A stretch of 7,116 nucleotides of DNA from PFJX01 sp964646585. Lineage in GTDB: Bacteria; Pseudomonadota; Gammaproteobacteria; Burkholderiales; Thiobacillaceae. The position numbers were made by a program, and so were the translations under genes. The notes beneath the pieces are model-generated. The model was not told where the DNA came from. It saw only the letters and a program-made list of their open reading frames with translations, and searched no databases. Of this stretch, positions 5,804 through 7,116 are shown one piece after another; positions within the stretch are counted from its first letter, which is position 1, and the number at the start of each line of letters is the position of its first letter. Location: contig CAZYEY010000259.1 in assembly GCA_964646585.1 (NCBI GenBank), positions 1 through 7,116 of the forward strand. Direction: 5' to 3'.

Positions 5804-6070
5804 TCAACGGGGGCGGAAGCCCTCGGGGTTGCCCACGCCTTCCCCGAAGAAATACTTCTCGGCCTGCTCCATCAGATACTTGCGGTGCTGGGCGTCGGCC
5901 AGGTTGAGGCGGTTCTCGTTGATGATCATGGTCTGGAGCTTGATCCAGCCGGCCCAAGCCTCCTTGGAGATGTTCTCGAACACGCGCTTGCCGAGGTCGC
6001 CGGGCAGGGGCGGGAAGTCCAGTCCTTCGGCCTCCCGGCCGAGTTTCACGCATTGCACCATACGGGCCAT
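5804..6070 (-). CDS. yggX: Probable Fe(2+)-trafficking protein YggX
   Basis: An 88-residue cytoplasmic protein of the YggX family (E. coli about 91 residues), linked to protection of iron-sulfur clusters from oxidative damage and to iron trafficking. The single conserved cysteine is C7 in MVQCVKLGREAEG, followed by the family segments FPPLPGDLGKRVFENISKEAW, here at about residues 19-39, then WIKLQTMIINENRLNL and the RKYLMEQAEKYFF helix. The ATG at 6068-6070 has a good ribosome binding site, TTAGGAG, ending about 7 nt upstream. A possible promoter lies at 6107-6135. It precedes ubiE by 19 bp, so quinone synthesis and redox protection may be co-expressed, though the pairing may simply reflect packing of small genes. 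Confidence 0.96.
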   Translation of the reverse strand: MARMVQCVKLGREAEGLDFPPLPGDLGKRVFENISKEAWAGWIKLQTMIINENRLNLADAQHRKYLMEQAEKYFFGEGVGNPEGFRPR

Positions 6071-6106
6071 TTGCTGCTCCTAAGTCTGTGAATCCAATGG
6101 GGTGGG

Positions 6107-6135
6107 ATGGTAGCCGATGGGACGGTCAGGGTCAC
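6107..6135 (-). promoter_or_regulatory. Possible sigma-70 promoter for yggX-ubiE
   Basis: Read on the minus strand, GTGACC (6135-6130) and TACCAT (6112-6107) each match four of six consensus bases and are separated by exactly 17 bp. The -35-like hexamer overlaps the stop codon of the TPR gene. The predicted start near 6100 would give a leader of about 30 nt with the AGGAG ribosome binding site. This is the only better than random promoter candidate in the 61-bp gap before yggX. Confidence 0.3.
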
Positions 6136-6458
6136 CCGCCGGCCAGTTGTTTCTCGATGCGCTTGGCGAATACCCGCATTTCCTTCGCGGCCTGGATGTC
6201 GCCCTTGGCCTCGGCCTTTTCGATGCCTCGGCGGTAGGTGTCCAGGGCCTCGGCCAGGGCACCGGATTCGGCCCGGGCCTTGCCCAGGAGCTTCCAGGCG
6301 GCGGAATAGCCGGGATCGAAGACCAGGGCGGCCTCGAGGTGGGCGATGGCGTCCTCGGCCCGGCCCAGCTTCAGGGTCTCGTTGCCCAGGGAATAGCGCA
6401 GCAGGGCGTTGTCCTTGCCTTGGGCGAGGAGTTTTTCAAAGGTTTCCAGGGCGCTCAT
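6132..6458 (-). CDS. Small tetratricopeptide-repeat protein
   Basis: A 108-residue protein made largely of TPR helices, without signal peptide or membrane segment, so probably a cytoplasmic protein-protein interaction module. TPR 1 is at about residues 17-50 (ALLRYSLGNETLKLGRAEDA, then AIAHLEAALVFDP). TPR 2 is at about 51-84 (YSAAWKLLGKARAESGALAE, then ALDTYRRGIEKA). The C-terminus is a charged helix, possibly the capping helix. I chose the ATG at 6456-6458 (MSALETFEKLL) because it starts just before the first helix. An in-frame ATG at 6489-6491 would add eleven residues. Neither has a clear ribosome binding site. It sits 58 bp after trmL and 61 bp before yggX on the same strand. Partners and function are unknown. 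Confidence 0.88.
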   Translation of the reverse strand: MSALETFEKLLAQGKDNALLRYSLGNETLKLGRAEDAIAHLEAALVFDPGYSAAWKLLGKARAESGALAEALDTYRRGIEKAEAKGDIQAAKEMRVFAKRIEKQLAGG

Positions 6459-6516
6459 GGGGCGGCTTTCATGGGGGAATGTTTCATGCATGGGGACAAA
6501 GCCGGGAAATCCAAGT

Positions 6517-6981
6517 TCACCGGGCCCCCGTGAAGCCGTTCTGCCGCCAGGCCTCGTAGACCGCCACGGCCACTGCGTTGGAGAGGTTGAGGCTGCGCTG
6601 GCCCGGCCGCATGGGCAGGCGCAGCTGCCGTTCCGGCGGGAATTCGTCCAGGACCTCCGGCGGCAAGCCCCGGGTCTCCGGGCCGAAGACGAAAACGTCG
6701 CCGGGCTGGAAGCGGGACTGGCTGAAATCGGCGACGGCCTTGGTGGTGAAGGCGAACAGGCGGCGGCCGGCCAGGGCGGCCTTCAGTTCGTCCCAGGTTT
6801 CGCGCACCTGCATCTCGGCGTATTCGTGGTAGTCCAGCCCGGCCCGGCGCATCTGCTTGTCGGAGAGTTCGAAGCCCAGGGGCTTCACCAGATGCAGGCG
6901 GCAGCCGGTGTTGGCGGAGAGGCGGATGACGTTGCCCGTATTGGGAGGGATTTCCGGCTGGTAGAGGACGATGTCGAACAT
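6517..6981 (-). CDS. trmL: tRNA (cytidine(34)-2'-O)-methyltransferase TrmL
   Basis: SPOUT-class methyltransferase that uses SAM to 2'-O-methylate the wobble nucleotide 34 of certain leucine tRNAs; in E. coli these are the CmAA and cmnm5UmAA leucine isoacceptors. The 154-residue protein shows the family's conserved blocks: VLYQPEIPPNTGNVIRLSAN (residues 5-24), KPLGF and RRAGLDYHEY, then the SAM-binding trefoil-knot segments VFGPETRGLP and LRLPMRPGQRSLNLSNAVAV, ending in VYEAWRQNGF. Length is close to E. coli TrmL (157). I chose the ATG at 6979-6981 (MFDIVLYQPEIPP) to match the family N-terminus. An ATG three codons earlier (6988-6990) is the alternative. No ribosome binding site precedes either. 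Instead, the same AATGCCGGC element as before dapF stands there. Confidence 0.96.
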   Translation of the reverse strand: MFDIVLYQPEIPPNTGNVIRLSANTGCRLHLVKPLGFELSDKQMRRAGLDYHEYAEMQVRETWDELKAALAGRRLFAFTTKAVADFSQSRFQPGDVFVFGPETRGLPPEVLDEFPPERQLRLPMRPGQRSLNLSNAVAVAVYEAWRQNGFTGAR

Positions 6982-6994
6982 GGCCGGCATTTTC
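6981..6994 (-). promoter_or_regulatory. Possible -10 element for a leaderless trmL transcript
   Basis: On the minus strand GAAAAT (6994-6989) matches four of six -10 bases and lies seven nt before the ATG at 6981. This is nearly the same spacing and sequence as at dapF (GATAAT-GCCGGC-ATG there, GAAAAT-GCCGGCC-ATG here). No acceptable -35 was found 16-19 bp upstream, so the call rests on the likeness to dapF. Confidence 0.22.
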
Positions 6995-7095
6995 GGCGAT
7001 CCGCGCCGGGGAGGACAGGCGAACGATCCGGGCGAATATCATGTCCGTGTTTCCCCTCACTTGAATCCCGGGCCGCCCCCCGGGTACCTTCCCAG

Positions 7096-7116
7096 CTGCC
7101 TCGTATACACATCTGA
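7096..7116. other. Nextera/Tn5 mosaic-end adaptor remnant
   Basis: Bases 7096-7114 match the 19-bp Tn5 mosaic end, in the orientation read at the end of a Nextera fragment, at 17 of 19 positions (mismatches at 7099 and 7103). The final GA (7115-7116) also agrees with the adaptor continuation used with read 1. It stands exactly at the right edge. It is best explained as untrimmed sequencing adaptor at a contig end, not as genomic sequence. The 100 or so bases before it (6995-7095) hold no recognisable gene. Confidence 0.85.

Noticed and set aside
7067..7084. CCCGGG...CCCGGG inverted repeat and a CCCGGGTACC polylinker-like string
   Set aside because: It could suggest a terminator or vector sequence, but there is no T-run, the words are common in GC-rich DNA, and the nearby contig end makes base calls doubtful. 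Not strong enough to call.
6885..7112. 75-codon minus-strand frame beginning at the right edge
   Set aside because: Its ATG lies inside the adaptor-like sequence and it overlaps the start of trmL in another frame, so it is an artefact.
1..7116. CRISPR arrays, tandem repeats, toxin-antitoxin pairs, defence genes, riboswitches, tRNA genes
   Set aside because: I read both strands for spaced direct repeats, tRNA-like folds and unexplained gaps. The largest gap between recognised genes is 61 bp, and the right-hand end has only about 115 bp of unassigned DNA before the adaptor. None of these features is supported.

Overview
The window is GC-rich chromosomal DNA from a proteobacterium, most likely a betaproteobacterium near the Rhodocyclales. 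The reasons are the dapF-DUF484-xerC order, the LpxL-type acyltransferase just upstream, and the family style of UbiE, YggX and TrmL. This placement is inferred from protein character and gene order, not from a database search. Coding density is very high and intergenic gaps are mostly under 65 bp. I see no rRNA, tRNA, CRISPR array, insertion sequence or prophage gene.

Plus strand, 1-5041: eight co-directed genes. A 5'-truncated LpxL/HtrB-type acyltransferase overlaps a GNAT acetyltransferase gene by 8 nt. After a 49-bp gap with a possible promoter and a strong ribosome binding site come a CoA-binding (YccU-like) protein, a small membrane-anchored protein of unknown function starting at TTG, and a YnbA-like CDP-alcohol phosphatidyltransferase whose start lies 22 nt inside the preceding gene. 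Next is the widespread block dapF (diaminopimelate epimerase), DUF484 protein (YigA-like) and xerC (tyrosine recombinase for chromosome dimer resolution).

Minus strand, 6981 down to 5044: trmL (tRNA wobble 2'-O-methyltransferase), a two-TPR protein, yggX (iron trafficking and oxidative protection) and ubiE (ubiquinone/menaquinone C-methyltransferase). The two groups converge at 5041/5044 with only 2 bp between stop codons and no visible terminator.

From 6982 to the right edge there is no convincing gene. The last 21 bases closely match the Nextera/Tn5 mosaic-end adaptor as read through at a fragment end, so the right edge is probably a contig end with untrimmed adaptor.

The genes are housekeeping or conserved accessory genes: envelope lipid synthesis (acyltransferase, YnbA-like enzyme), cell-wall precursor synthesis (DapF), chromosome segregation (XerC), tRNA modification, quinone synthesis and redox protection. 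I did not find a convincing undescribed system. The points most worth a second look are the adaptor, non-standard active-site residues in two lipid enzymes, and a recurring AATGCCGGC element directly before two start codons that suggests leaderless transcripts.
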